Origin: an uncultured Fodinibius sp.
GTDB taxonomy: Bacteria; Bacteroidota; Rhodothermia; Balneolales; Balneolaceae
Reading direction: 5' to 3'
DNA length: 64,000 bases
NCBI GenBank assembly: GCA_913056455.1
Contig: CAJXMJ010000002.1
Location: 434,001 to 498,000 of the forward strand
Both the position numbers and the translations under genes were made by a program. Under the pieces are notes generated by a model. That model was not told where the DNA came from. It saw only the letters and a list, made by a program, of their open reading frames with translations, and did no database searches. Shown here piece after piece: positions 26,880 through 36,805 of the stretch (positions within the stretch are counted from its first letter, which is position 1; each line of letters opens with the position of its first letter).

Positions 26880-28232
26880 TTAGACCTCTAAAGTCGCTTT
26901 TTGGTTGATGTCATCGATGGCAGTTTTCAGTACTGCCATTTGCCCTTGCAATTCTTCGGATGTAGCAGCATTTTTCTCGGCCATATTAGCAGTGTGATCT
27001 GAAGTATCAGAAATTTTGCTGATATTGCCTTTCAGCTCCTCAAGCTGTCTCATTTGTTCCTGTCCCACTACATTAACATCACCGATCCATGATTCCAATT
27101 CCGTAATTTGAGTAGCAATCTCTTTTGAGACCTCTGCCCCTGCCTCAGCCTTCTCAATATTTTCTGCAATCATTTCGCGAATATCGGTGGCTGCCTCAGC
27201 AGTTTTCTGGGCTAACATTCGAATCTCCTCGGTAACAACTGCAAAACCTGCACCGGCCTCACCAGCCCTTGCTGCTTCTACAGCCGCATTGAGAGCCAAC
27301 ATATTTGTTTGTGCTGCAATACTATCTATGGTTTCGTTGATCGTAAAAATACTATTGCTCGAATTTTTGAGATTTGCCATCGACTGTTTCATCTCTTCCA
27401 TATCAGATACAATACCCTGCACTTTCTGCTTTACCCGTGACGTCTTGTCATCCAAACTCTCTATATTTTCATTCATTTTTGCTATGGATGTTGTTGACTC
27501 CGTAACAACTTGTGTGTTATCGGCTGCATTCTGTGCTAACTCCTGCCCGGCACTGGAGATAAAATTAGAAGCTTCGTTGGTATGCTTGGCTGATTCACTG
27601 ATATCATCCATAATTGTATAAACCTCAGCATTATTGAGGTATTCACGCGTTAAGTTCAAAATAGAACTGCTGATCACTATAGTCTCAACTATAACAAAGA
27701 TGGCATGCAAGGCTACTAAATCCCAGCCACAACCATAACTGAATACTTTAATAGGAGTCCCTGCTACGGCCATCTCATATTGCTGAGCAAGATTAAATAG
27801 CGCATGATGCACGGCCGTAGTTAACGCAGCAGTCAACACCGGGGCTATATCTTTATACCTGATCAAGAAGGCAATGGCTACAAAAATATGGAAGTGCATT
27901 TCAATCCTTCCCATATGCTGCTGTATAAAAATCATGGAAAAAGCCATAAACGAAGCCCCAATCGTAATTCTACTGAGTAAACTTCCGGGGTTCATCCTAT
28001 ACACTAAGAAGGCTATACCTGTGATGAGTGCTCCACCGACAAATCCAAGGAGATACGTACCGTAGGTATATGCTGTAAGCGTGGATGCAACTGCCCAATG
28101 GACAACCAAAAGTTTCAGCATAAATTCATCTGTCTGCTTATACGATTGGTGAAGGGCTTGCCTCACTTTATTAGAAATATAGCTGGTATACGTTGGGAAT
28201 AGATTTGTCAAAAGATCCTTCTGATTATTCAT
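26880..28232 (-). CDS. Methyl-accepting chemotaxis protein with His-rich membrane sensor
   Basis: 450 residues. The N-terminal ~200 form about six TM helices without a periplasmic ligand domain. They carry many histidines at membrane positions: H45, H106 (QQHMGRIE), H113 and H115 (MHFHIF), H142 and H143 (AVHHALF), H176. From ~215 to the end it is a coiled-coil signalling domain with the MCP hairpin tip [20 protein letters not shown] followed by [16 protein letters not shown]. No HAMP is evident. The histidine cluster suggests heme or metal binding and hence redox, oxygen or energy taxis; this is inference. No che or flagellar genes are in the window. Confidence 0.88.
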   Translation of the reverse strand: MNNQKDLLTNLFPTYTSYISNKVRQALHQSYKQTDEFMLKLLVVHWAVASTLTAYTYGTYLLGFVGGALITGIAFLVYRMNPGSLLSRITIGASFMAFSMIFIQQHMGRIEMHFHIFVAIAFLIRYKDIAPVLTAALTTAVHHALFNLAQQYEMAVAGTPIKVFSYGCGWDLVALHAIFVIVETIVISSSILNLTREYLNNAEVYTIMDDISESAKHTNEASNFISSAGQELAQNAADNTQVVTESTTSIAKMNENIESLDDKTSRVKQKVQGIVSDMEEMKQSMANLKNSSNSIFTINETIDSIAAQTNMLALNAAVEAARAGEAGAGFAVVTEEIRMLAQKTAEAATDIREMIAENIEKAEAGAEVSKEIATQITELESWIGDVNVVGQEQMRQLEELKGNISKISDTSDHTANMAEKNAATSEELQGQMAVLKTAIDDINQKATLEV

Positions 28233-28277
28233 ATTTATATAGCTTTAACGATTACACTCGACTGTTCAATCTTTCCT

Positions 28278-28835
28278 TTAGTTTAAATTGTCCTTCAATA
28301 TCTTTCTGATCTCTGATGCCTTTGTTGAATTGGCAAGTACCCGTAAAATCCTCCAGCTGTCATCTTCCTTTTCCAATACAAAAAAGTGGTCGGTATGTAG
28401 TAAGGGAGAGTAATCATCAGCAGGCTTCAACTCCAATGCAAAATCACTGATTATTTGGCCTCGTTCTTCTTGAGGCAAGTACGTACCATTGATATTATCT
28501 GAAAACTGATATCCATAGTTAGTAGCTGATAATGAGTCTGCCTGTTTGCGGACATCTACAAATACCGCTCCCATAGATTTTGTGGGATAGGCAGTTTCAA
28601 TTGACTCAAGCACCCCACTCAACTTTGTGAGCGAATTAGGGCAAACTGAGGCGCAACCAACAAAACCAAAAAAGACTATAGTAAGATCATGCTTTGCAGT
28701 AGCAAGAAATGACGGAGTTTCTATTTCTTTACCTTCGATTGGATAGGAAACACCAAAATAGGAGTATCCAATAACTAAACCCGCCGGAAGGAATAGCAAT
28801 ACAAATAATAATAATGCTGAAAGTGTGTTTTTCAT
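28278..28835 (-). CDS. SCO1/SenC-family protein
   Basis: 185 residues with an N-terminal membrane anchor (5-27) and a thioredoxin-like domain. The copper-binding pair is C61-x3-C65-P (GCASVCPN), and the distal histidine is H150 (HTDHFFVLEK), the C-x3-C...H set of SCO proteins that help assemble the CuA site of cytochrome oxidase or act in thiol-redox signalling. It lies upstream of the chemoreceptor gene on the same strand, 45 bp apart. No oxidase genes are nearby. Confidence 0.88.
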   Translation of the reverse strand: MKNTLSALLLFVLLFLPAGLVIGYSYFGVSYPIEGKEIETPSFLATAKHDLTIVFFGFVGCASVCPNSLTKLSGVLESIETAYPTKSMGAVFVDVRKQADSLSATNYGYQFSDNINGTYLPQEERGQIISDFALELKPADDYSPLLHTDHFFVLEKEDDSWRILRVLANSTKASEIRKILKDNLN

Positions 28836-28948
28836 CCGAAAAGCTTAAAACCTGATTTATTACTTTATCGGACATACTTGACGAATATTAAACTCTGTAC
28901 GAAAAAGCTGGCTTTAAAAAACTGAGAAATGAGATTGGCTTTAATATC

Positions 28949-31213
28949 CTAACTCCTTATCAGGTATTGGAACTTCACAAAAAACTGACGATTTGTTTCT
29001 TTGAAACCTCTAAAGCCATTAGGACCAGACTGATCAAAATAATTCAGATAATCCGTCATACCTATATAAAATTTAGTGAACGGATTAGCTTTGTAATAGA
29101 GGAGGGGATAAACCTGTAGCTGTTCGTTAAATGAATTGTACTGCGTAATTACACGGGCAAACAATTTTTTCGAGAAGTTATAGTTCCCATTCAATCGGTA
29201 GATATCACCGCTAAAGTATTTTTCCTCTCCATTTGCAGCCGAAAGTTCTGAATAGTTATAGCTGAGTGACATCTCCAGACGTGAGGTGGGTTTTACGGTC
29301 GCATCTGCCGAGATATTATACCCTTCACCCAGCGTTGGATTCTCCTGCCGGTTAACGTACTTTCCAAAATCAACATGTGTACTCAGCGATAACGCATTCA
29401 ATGGATTGGTACTCACATTAATCATGAGACGATTCATCTGGGTAAAAAGCCGACCTCGAAATCGCTCGTCATTAAGGGGCAAAAAGCTTATTGATAAATT
29501 CGTTTGTCCGCCAAAGTTATTGCTCCACCGGGTAAAGATATATCGCTCCTGGAACTGACCGCTAAAATCATATCGCCAGCCAGTATTTACACTTATATTT
29601 CCCCTCGATAACCAATCCCATTCTGGATAGTAAGAAAGGCTTTGCGAGGCATCCAATCGACGCTGGTCAACCTGGTTAATAAACCCACTTTGAGTATGAA
29701 AGGTTGGTGAATAAGACGTATAACCAAATGAAAAATCATAATACTTCGCTTGGCGTGAGAACTCAGAAGCAAATAATGTGCCCCCGAACTGCTCCCCATT
29801 AAAGGCAGCATCATATGAACTTTCGCCGAGAGGTCTCGGATCATCAAAAAGTTCCGGATCATCTAATTCTTTGGTATTAGCATAAGCAGCCTGTCCGCTA
29901 AAATAATAGTTATCAGTTAACAAAATGTTCCAGTCGATACTTCCAACATAATTATGTCCCTCTTGTTGATTGCGGGTTGTTAATAATCCACCAACATGTG
30001 ACTCGGATCCAAAATTATATTTCCCACGCACCACATTATTATAGGCCCCAACATCTGACTGTACCAGCGAGCTGCCGTACCGGCCGGGTATAATGATAGG
30101 CGCTTCGCGATCGTAAGCTGTCAAAAGGGCAATGCTATAATCTTGTGACTGATGCGTTACTTTTCCCGCCGCAAGTGGTCGATTAATCGTACGAGAATAA
30201 AACAGATCTTCGCTTGTGCTAAACAAATCACTGCCCTTCTTAAAAAAAGGGCGCTTTTCGGAATAATAGAGTGCAAAGGTCTCATTTGCAGAAATTTGGG
30301 CTGCGTCTGTTTCTACCTGGCTAAAATCCGGATTGACAACAGCATTAAGAGAAGTCGTTGAAGTAGGTTCATACATAATGCTGCCACCAATACGGCCCTC
30401 AATCGGACCATGATCCAAACCTGAGTTCGGACTATTTGCATCATTAATAGTACTGCTTTGATAGCTCATTCCATACGGTAGCAGTTCTACTGTATTTGTA
30501 TTTTCGATATCCTCCATCCCTGTCAACTCCCCATTTTGACAAATCAAGCATGAATTATCCAGATCTACTTCGCTCCAGACAAACTGATAACGACTATTTC
30601 GCGGATAATTTCTGATGAACTGAATAGACCAGTCGTGAATATTACGCTTAGGAAAATTGAGGCTTTTGAAGGGAATCTTCATCACGCCGCGGTATCCGCT
30701 ATCGGTAATTTCCCCATCCGAATACCACAGCATATCAAAATTCATGTCCTCATTATTACCGGTGCGCATCCCATCCATTTGTATCCCCAATGGATTAATA
30801 AAAAGCTCATAAGCCTGTTGGTTATTATTGAAGGGGTCTAAAAATATTCCCACATAATCATCTCTAAAACTATCATCACGATCAGAAATATTGGCTCTGA
30901 TATTTTTTGGATTGGGATCCTCACATATGAATGCAAAATATAAGTTTTGATCGCTATATAGCACCTTTACCTCTGTATTTATCCATGCCTTCGACTCATC
31001 GTTTGGTTGTACCTGATGTTTGATATAAACCGATTCTGCCTGTTTCCATGCCGGATGGGACAAATCTGCTGAAATATCAAAATCCTGCTCTATGGCATGG
31101 GGGGATATTTGTTCGAGCGTATCCGAAACCTGTTGCGCTTTCGAGACACTAAATGCAACGGTCAAGAACATAATTATCGCGAAAAATAGTCGTCCGGTGG
31201 GTATCTGAAGCAT
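28949..31213 (-). CDS. DUF5916 outer-membrane protein with CBM9-like domain
   Basis: 754 residues. A signal peptide (about 1-26, ending SKAQ) is followed by a CBM9-like beta-sandwich (about 40-230; DISADLSHPAWKQAE, FAFICEDPNPKNIRA and GIFLDPFNNNQQAYELFINP are typical). A DUF5916 barrel fills the rest (LNAVVNPDFSQVETDAAQIS, ALYYSEKRPFFKKGSDLF). The protein ends FVKFQYLIRS, consistent with a terminal barrel strand. Such proteins are common in Bacteroidota and may bind glycans or other ligands at the outer membrane; the precise function is unknown. No SusC/D pair is near. Divergent from radC. Confidence 0.87.
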   Translation of the reverse strand: MLQIPTGRLFFAIIMFLTVAFSVSKAQQVSDTLEQISPHAIEQDFDISADLSHPAWKQAESVYIKHQVQPNDESKAWINTEVKVLYSDQNLYFAFICEDPNPKNIRANISDRDDSFRDDYVGIFLDPFNNNQQAYELFINPLGIQMDGMRTGNNEDMNFDMLWYSDGEITDSGYRGVMKIPFKSLNFPKRNIHDWSIQFIRNYPRNSRYQFVWSEVDLDNSCLICQNGELTGMEDIENTNTVELLPYGMSYQSSTINDANSPNSGLDHGPIEGRIGGSIMYEPTSTTSLNAVVNPDFSQVETDAAQISANETFALYYSEKRPFFKKGSDLFSTSEDLFYSRTINRPLAAGKVTHQSQDYSIALLTAYDREAPIIIPGRYGSSLVQSDVGAYNNVVRGKYNFGSESHVGGLLTTRNQQEGHNYVGSIDWNILLTDNYYFSGQAAYANTKELDDPELFDDPRPLGESSYDAAFNGEQFGGTLFASEFSRQAKYYDFSFGYTSYSPTFHTQSGFINQVDQRRLDASQSLSYYPEWDWLSRGNISVNTGWRYDFSGQFQERYIFTRWSNNFGGQTNLSISFLPLNDERFRGRLFTQMNRLMINVSTNPLNALSLSTHVDFGKYVNRQENPTLGEGYNISADATVKPTSRLEMSLSYNYSELSAANGEEKYFSGDIYRLNGNYNFSKKLFARVITQYNSFNEQLQVYPLLYYKANPFTKFYIGMTDYLNYFDQSGPNGFRGFKETNRQFFVKFQYLIRS

Positions 31214-31325
31214 GTATCAGCTATATTCTATGAATTAAGATCTTTACTCACTGTTGTGAATTTTTCTTACGAATAATTCACAAAATGTTACGGTAAAAAT
31301 CTTATAGAAATATCAGAAATAACAG

Positions 31326-31351
31326 TTTTAACCTTTAAAAGGTTGTTAAAA
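31326..31351. promoter_or_regulatory. AT-rich palindrome upstream of radC
   Basis: TTTTAACCTTT and AAAGGTT-G-TTAAAA form an almost perfect hairpin or dyad in the region between the divergent DUF5916 and radC genes. No T-run follows, so an operator or promoter-associated dyad is more likely than a terminator. Function unassigned. Confidence 0.4.
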
Positions 31352-31444
31352 ATAAACAAAGATATTCTCATGCTATCAGGTTTTTTGTAAGGATTTACAG
31401 TGCCACTGCTCTTACTAATAAACCTAAATCAAGAGAAATCAATT

Positions 31445-32164
31445 ATGTCTGATCAAGAACAGTTCGAAGCTAAAAACTTTTTAAAACGTACCGTCAAAGA
31501 GATGAATCCCGATGAGCAACCTCGTGAAAAGTTGACCAATCACGGCAGTGAAAGTCTTTCTGATGCAGAGCTGTTGGCGATCCTGTTACGTACAGGCAGC
31601 CCAAAGATGAATGTCATACAGATGTCGCAAGCCCTGCTCGATCACTTTGACGGGTTACGTTACCTGGCTCGCAAGGGGTGGCAGGATTTAAAAGTAATAC
31701 CCGGTATGGGCAAGGTGAAATCACTCACTTTGGAGGCTGTATTTGAACTTTCACGACGAATTCAAATGGCCAGCCTGGGCGAACAAGTGCAAATCACATC
31801 TCCGGAAGATGCGGTTGCCTATTTCGGCCCCAAACTACGTGACCTCACCAAAGAGGTATTCATGGTAGCTTTTCTCAATAATGCTAAAATCGTGATGGGA
31901 TATAAGAAGATTAGTTCCGGAGGTTCTACGGCTACGATTGTTGACCCGGCAGAAGTAATGCGCCAAGCCGTGATGAATGAGGCAAACAGTATTTTGCTGC
32001 TACATAATCATCCCAGTGGAAACAACAAGGAATCCAAGGCTGACATCCAGCTTACGAAGCGTATCACTAAAGCAGGAAAACTTCTGGGTATTCCGGTAGA
32101 TGACCATATCATCATTGCCGGCGACGGCTATACCAGTTTCCGTGCTAAAGGACTTTTGAAATAG
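31445..32164 (+). CDS. radC: RadC/JAMM-domain DNA repair-associated protein
   Basis: 239 residues from ATG 31445; a GTG 45 nt upstream gives an unconserved extension and is rejected. An N-terminal helix-hairpin-helix segment (LKVIPGMGKVKSLTLEAVFE) precedes the JAMM/MPN domain with AVMNEANSILLLHNHPSGN and the downstream ADIQLTKRI. The HxH...D metal set is present. The biochemical role of RadC is unresolved; it is not essential for repair in tested bacteria. argS follows on the same strand after a repeat-bearing gap. Confidence 0.93.
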   Translation: MSDQEQFEAKNFLKRTVKEMNPDEQPREKLTNHGSESLSDAELLAILLRTGSPKMNVIQMSQALLDHFDGLRYLARKGWQDLKVIPGMGKVKSLTLEAVFELSRRIQMASLGEQVQITSPEDAVAYFGPKLRDLTKEVFMVAFLNNAKIVMGYKKISSGGSTATIVDPAEVMRQAVMNEANSILLLHNHPSGNNKESKADIQLTKRITKAGKLLGIPVDDHIIIAGDGYTSFRAKGLLK

Positions 32165-32238
32165 GAATTAGGAGTTATGAAGTTCGAAACATTAAAAACT
32201 CTGAAAAATCCTAATTCTTAATTCTCAATTTCTAATTC
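32165..32238. repeat. Tandem heptamers CTAATTC-like with inverted upstream copy
   Basis: Four head-to-tail 7-mers lie at 32211-32238: CTAATTC, TTAATTC, TCAATTT, CTAATTC. An inverse-complement copy, GAATTAG, begins right after the radC stop at 32165. This resembles the degenerate heptamer arrays seen in some Bacteroidota and cyanobacterial intergenic regions. No gene is encoded here. Confidence 0.65.
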
Positions 32239-32286
32239 AACTGCTTATATTTAGCGCTCTTTTAATTTTCAGCAACACATCAATTC

Positions 32287-33927
32287 ATGAAGGATTACCT
32301 ACGCTCCATTATCAATCAATCGCTACATCAGTTTGATCTTAGTGATGATGACATCTCTGAAATTCAAATTGAAAAACCGAATCAACCCGAGCACGGTGAT
32401 GCCGCTTCCAATATTGCCATGAACCTGGCCAGCGTACTCAAGATGAATCCGCGCAAAATCGCCGAACAAATTGTAGAGGAGCTGAAATACGATGAACAAA
32501 AAATCCAATCCGTAGAGATTGCTGGACCGGGATTCATCAATTTTCGATTCGCAGAAAACTATCTATTTAATCAACTTGATGATATTCTAAAACAGGGTGC
32601 CAACTTTGGAAAATCAGACGCTCTGAAAAATCAACGTATCCTTGTCGAATTTGTAAGTGCCAATCCAACCGGCCCCCTAACAGTGGGACATGGACGTAAT
32701 GCGGTATTGGGTGATACCATTGCCAACCTGTTGGAGTGGACAGGTGCCGAGGTAGATCGTGAATATTACTTTAACAACGCCGGTCGGCAAATGCGGATGC
32801 TTGGTGAAAGCGTCAGAGCTCGCTATTTACAGCTATTAGGTCATGAAACCAAGTTACCTGAAGATGGCTACAAGGGAGAATACATTAAAAATATTGCACA
32901 AGAACTCATTGCCGAAAATAGTGACAACCTGGTTGAGGTCGAAGAGGTAGATCCTTTTAAGGATAAAGCCGAGCAGATTATTTTCAATGATATTCAGTCT
33001 ACCCTCAAGCGGATGAATATTGAAATGGATTCATTCTTTAACGAAAAAGAAGTCTATGAGGATGGGTCCATTAACCAGACTGTAAAAATACTCCGCGAGA
33101 AGGATTTAGCATACGATAAAGATGGGGCCACTTGGTTTAGAACAACAGAATTTGGCAAAGATCAGGATACGGTACTAATTAAAAGTAGTGGTGAACCCAC
33201 GTATAGACTGCCCGATATCGCTTATCATGCAAACAAGCTCGATCGCGGCTATGATCAATGTATTGATGTCTTTGGCGCCGACCATATCGATACCTATCCC
33301 GATGTGCTATCCGGAATTGAAGCACTGGGGTATGACCGGTCAAAGATAGATGTTGTTGTATATCAGTTTGTAACGCTGGTAAAAGACGGAAAACCATTTA
33401 AAATGAGTACCCGTAAGGCCAACTTTATTACACTCGATGAGCTGATGGATGAAGTTGGGGCTGATGTTACCCGCTTTTTCTTTGAGATGCGCGACCCAAA
33501 TACGCATCTTGAATTCGATGTCGGACAAGCTAAGGAAGCTGGTGAAAAAAATCCTGTCTTCTATCTCCAATACGCCCATGCTCGTATTCACAGTATTCTG
33601 CGAAAAGTAGAACAAGAATATACTTTTGATGTAGAAGATCAGCCCAACTTAGAATTACTTTCTCATGAATCCGAAACGGCTCTTATCAAAAGCCTTCTCC
33701 GATTTTCAGAAATAATTCAAAGTGCAGCTGACAGCAGGGAGCCGCATCGACTGATTAATTACCTCGAAGATTTAGCTTCAATATTTACCTCCTTTTATCA
33801 CGACTGTCGTATCTTGGGAGAAGAAGAGGGGCTTGTTCAGGCTCGATCAGCATTAGCAAAAGCAACAGCTCAAGTTCTTGCTAACGGATTGGGAATTCTA
33901 GGTATTTCTGCTCCGGAAAAGATGTAA
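32287..33927 (+). CDS. argS: Arginyl-tRNA synthetase
   Basis: Class I aminoacyl-tRNA synthetase. An N-terminal Add-1 domain (about 1-95) is followed by the HIGH-type motif SANPTGPLTVGHGRNAVLGD near residue 125 and the KMSK-equivalent FKMSTRKANF near 372. A DALR anticodon-binding domain ends the protein (YLEDLASIFTSFYHDCRILG). Length 546 is typical. It stands alone, convergent with the methyltransferase gene. Confidence 0.97.
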   Translation: MKDYLRSIINQSLHQFDLSDDDISEIQIEKPNQPEHGDAASNIAMNLASVLKMNPRKIAEQIVEELKYDEQKIQSVEIAGPGFINFRFAENYLFNQLDDILKQGANFGKSDALKNQRILVEFVSANPTGPLTVGHGRNAVLGDTIANLLEWTGAEVDREYYFNNAGRQMRMLGESVRARYLQLLGHETKLPEDGYKGEYIKNIAQELIAENSDNLVEVEEVDPFKDKAEQIIFNDIQSTLKRMNIEMDSFFNEKEVYEDGSINQTVKILREKDLAYDKDGATWFRTTEFGKDQDTVLIKSSGEPTYRLPDIAYHANKLDRGYDQCIDVFGADHIDTYPDVLSGIEALGYDRSKIDVVVYQFVTLVKDGKPFKMSTRKANFITLDELMDEVGADVTRFFFEMRDPNTHLEFDVGQAKEAGEKNPVFYLQYAHARIHSILRKVEQEYTFDVEDQPNLELLSHESETALIKSLLRFSEIIQSAADSREPHRLINYLEDLASIFTSFYHDCRILGEEEGLVQARSALAKATAQVLANGLGILGISAPEKM

Positions 33928-33992
33928 AAAATCGAAAGCAAATGGTTGAATGTTTAGTCACATCTTTGACCTGTAACATTTAACACGTCTTT

Positions 33993-34799
33993 TTATGCCG
34001 GTATCAACTTCGTAAAGCAGACGATCCCTTTTGTAAACTGATCGGCAATCGAAAATCCGGCACGATCGAACATCTGATTACTATCCTCAACGGTCCAAAA
34101 TGTAAGTCCTCCAAGACCGGCTGAATCCTGCATCAACCGAATATACCATGTGGGTGATTTAATCAGGTGCATCATAAAAAACACCCCGTCTTTTTTTATT
34201 ACACGACGAGCCTCATACAACACTTTTAACGGATCAGTAAGCTCGTTTAACGTACCTCCCATCATCAGCCCGTCAAACGTTGCTCCAAAGAAAGGAAGAT
34301 GTCGTGCATCAGCTCGAAGTAAATACAAATCTGTTTGCTCGGCCTCCGCTTTCATCCGTGCCTCAGCAAGCATCTGTCGAGAGAAATCAAGAGAAACTAC
34401 ATCACATTGCGGCTGCCCCTTTTTAACTAATCGACCATACAGCGCCGTTGAACAACCGATATCCATATACAATTTATTGGCTTGGGGATTCAACCAATTG
34501 ATCAAAAATTCTTTCTCTTTTTGGATGGGAAACTCCTCTCCAGTTAAGATAGACAAAGAACGTTTACGCCAGATGTCCTCATAAACTGCTGCCGTCACTT
34601 TCCAGTGATTCGAACTCTGGGCCCATGTCATTTCTGATGAATTATCTCCCAACAAATCAATAATATTGCCCTCTATTTCATACTCGTCCCCTTTATTGGA
34701 ACAGATAGTTCCATTGAAATTTTTCTGCAGATCGGCAACTTCTGAAGGAATAGTTATCGAAGCGCGCTCATATTGGGGAGACCTAATTTCGAGAGACAT
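33993..34799 (-). CDS. Class I SAM-dependent methyltransferase
   Basis: 268 residues. SAM-binding motif I is LYMDIGCSTALYGRLV near 113-128; motif II-like VVSLDFSRQMLAEA and motif III-like GLMMGGTLNELTDPLKVLYE follow, in the manner of the Methyltransf_11/UbiE group. The N-terminal ~70 residues (GTICSNKGDEYEIEGNIIDLL) resemble the pre-domain of RlmA- or Trm112-like proteins, but only one cysteine remains, so no zinc finger can form. The substrate is unknown; quinone, lipid or small-molecule methylation are all possible. It stands alone. Confidence 0.85.
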   Translation of the reverse strand: MSLEIRSPQYERASITIPSEVADLQKNFNGTICSNKGDEYEIEGNIIDLLGDNSSEMTWAQSSNHWKVTAAVYEDIWRKRSLSILTGEEFPIQKEKEFLINWLNPQANKLYMDIGCSTALYGRLVKKGQPQCDVVSLDFSRQMLAEARMKAEAEQTDLYLLRADARHLPFFGATFDGLMMGGTLNELTDPLKVLYEARRVIKKDGVFFMMHLIKSPTWYIRLMQDSAGLGGLTFWTVEDSNQMFDRAGFSIADQFTKGIVCFTKLIPA

Positions 34800-34890
34800 A
34801 ATGGTTTACGACCGTTGATTGTTTGAAATATAAAGACGATATACGTACTCCTATCTAACCCAAGGTGATACGCAAATAATCAGGCGGGTG

Positions 34891-35697
34891 TTACAATTCT
34901 GACTGACTCTCTTTCTGAAGAATCAACGAAATTTGAGCTCCCTTTTGCACACTCAGCATTTCCTCGGCATTTCCTTTGTTTATGCCAACCTCAAGCATTC
35001 CCGAACTGCCAATATAGGCCACCGGTTCACCTTCGGTAACTTCGCCGAAGGTAGTCTCAATCTTATCAAGGATGGTATTGCCCACATAAATGCGCACATT
35101 TTTATCCCCAATAACATCTTCCAGAAGTTCCTCTGAAATATTGGTTATCAAATTGCCAAATTTATCTATATGAATAACCATCCCCTCTAATCCATCCTTG
35201 TCAGCAATAGGCACCGTCCAGCGGTAGCTAACCAGGTCGTGGGCAGGGTCTCCAAGCTCTTCTAACGCTACGCCCTGACTCAGGTGAGCAGCAACAGGAG
35301 CAAATATATCACGTCCGTGAAAGGTATTGGATGGATTATCTCTCCAGTATTCTTTGTTGGTCAATCGAACGGCTTTATAATCAACATCCGTGGCAAGCAG
35401 CGAAAAAATCCCATTGTCAGGACCAACAAAATATTGACCCGCCATTTTTAAGGCGATAGCATCACGGTCTGTTCCCACACCCGGATCAACGACAACAGTG
35501 TGTACGGTCCCCTCAGGAAAAAGCATCGCTGAATTCTTTAGAATCCACGATCCGGCCATAATATCCTGCGAGGGTATTTCATGGGATATATCAACCAGCC
35601 GAACATCAGGTGCAATATTCAACATGGCAGCCTTCATGGCACCCACATAGTAGTCCTGCAGACCGAAATCTGTGGTAAGAGTAATCACATTACGCAT
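34891..35697 (-). CDS. SAM hydrolase/hydroxide adenosyltransferase (DUF62)
   Basis: 268 residues of the SAM_adeno_trans family: ITLTTDFGLQDYYVGAMKAA, VDISHEIPSQDIMAGSWIL, VVDPGVGTDRDAIALK and FVGPDNGIFSLL in order. Archaeal and bacterial members hydrolyse S-adenosylmethionine to adenosine and methionine, related to the fluorinase/chlorinase fold; a 21-23-residue halogenase loop is not evident. Its start overlaps the 3' end of dnaN by 8 nt, so it is translated with the sliding clamp. The physiological reason for SAM hydrolysis is unclear. Confidence 0.92.
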   Translation of the reverse strand: MRNVITLTTDFGLQDYYVGAMKAAMLNIAPDVRLVDISHEIPSQDIMAGSWILKNSAMLFPEGTVHTVVVDPGVGTDRDAIALKMAGQYFVGPDNGIFSLLATDVDYKAVRLTNKEYWRDNPSNTFHGRDIFAPVAAHLSQGVALEELGDPAHDLVSYRWTVPIADKDGLEGMVIHIDKFGNLITNISEELLEDVIGDKNVRIYVGNTILDKIETTFGEVTEGEPVAYIGSSGMLEVGINKGNAEEMLSVQKGAQISLILQKESQSEL

Positions 35698-36805
35698 AGG
35701 TATTAAGCATCACCGGCATAACAAGCATCAGAATACGCTCGTTTTCTTCTTCCTCTGATGGTTTTACAATTCCGGCCCTGTTGGGAGTAGAAAATTCAAA
35801 ATAGACTTCTTCATCATCAACATTACCCAAAACATCGGCAAGATATTTAGCATTAAAACCGATCTCCATCTCATCATCACTGTATTCACAGGCGATCGTT
35901 TCTTTTGCTTCGCTGCTCATATCAATATCCTCTGCCCGAATAGTTAGCTTGTCGGAATTTAGCTGCAGGCGAATTTGACGAGTTGTTGAGCTCGAGAAGA
36001 TAGCTACACGCTTAACTGTAGCCAGCATCTGCTCCTTGTTGATGATCAGCGTCTTTTCATTGTCTTTGGGAATTACTGACTCATAATTAGGGTATTGCTC
36101 GTTTATAAGCCGGGTAATCACAATGGTATTCCCGCTTTTGAAACGCGCATGATCTTCGGTAATGGTAAGAGCACACTCTTCATCGTGCAGTGCCTTTTTT
36201 ACAAGATTCAACGCCTTTTCGGGTACAATAAAGTCAACCTCTTTATCGCTGGTGAGATCCTCCTTGATGTACTTTACCAAACGGTGACCGTCGGTAGCTA
36301 CAAACTTACTTTCCTCGGGACCGATATCAAAATATACGCCCATCATAGCAGGACGCAGATCATCATTGGAAACGGCAAAAAGTGTTTTATCTATGGCTGT
36401 AGTTATAACGCCTTTCTCGGTTTCAAGCGTATGACCTTCATTGAGATTTGGAACTTCAGGAAACTCATCGGGGTCTTCGCCCACAAGCTTATAGGTTCCC
36501 TTGTCCGTTCGGAACTTGATATTGAATTTTTCATCCACCTGAAATGAAACAGGAATATCCGGCAACTGTCTCAGGGTTTCTATTAAACGATGAGCAGGAA
36601 TTGCTACCGCACCTCCTTCATCAATATCTGCATCCATCGACTCAAGGATAGAAATTTCAAGATCCGTAGCGGTAAGGCGCAGCTTGTCTCCATCACTTTC
36701 AAATAAAATAGTTTCAAGAATAGGCAGAGTCGCCTTATTGGGTACCGCTCCTGATACAGCGGATAATGCTTTTACCAGTTCACTGCTTGATACGTTGAAT
36801 TTCAT
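35690..36805 (-). CDS. dnaN: DNA polymerase III sliding clamp (beta subunit)
   Basis: 371 residues covering the three clamp domains: MKFNVSSSELVKALSAVSGA at the start, LPILETILFESDGDKLRLTATDLE, VATDGHRLVKY, then a typical C-terminal end RILMLVMPVMLNTYA, where PVMLNTYA corresponds to PMRL in E. coli. Here dnaN is about 35 kb from rpmH and is not next to dnaA, so the classical dnaA-dnaN-recF block is broken. It is cotranscribed with the SAM hydrolase gene (8-nt overlap). Confidence 0.97.
   Translation of the reverse strand: MKFNVSSSELVKALSAVSGAVPNKATLPILETILFESDGDKLRLTATDLEISILESMDADIDEGGAVAIPAHRLIETLRQLPDIPVSFQVDEKFNIKFRTDKGTYKLVGEDPDEFPEVPNLNEGHTLETEKGVITTAIDKTLFAVSNDDLRPAMMGVYFDIGPEESKFVATDGHRLVKYIKEDLTSDKEVDFIVPEKALNLVKKALHDEECALTITEDHARFKSGNTIVITRLINEQYPNYESVIPKDNEKTLIINKEQMLATVKRVAIFSSSTTRQIRLQLNSDKLTIRAEDIDMSSEAKETIACEYSDDEMEIGFNAKYLADVLGNVDDEEVYFEFSTPNRAGIVKPSEEEENERILMLVMPVMLNTYA

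Noticed and set aside
27187-27621. A 144-residue plus-strand frame opposite the chemoreceptor
   Set aside because: Mirror frame of the MCP coiled coil, which yields Ala/Ser/Cys-rich translations; no start context.
33945-33984. A 10-bp stem between convergent argS and the methyltransferase gene
   Set aside because: Loop of about 20 nt, AT-rich arms with a wobble, and only a distant T-run; too weak to call a terminator.
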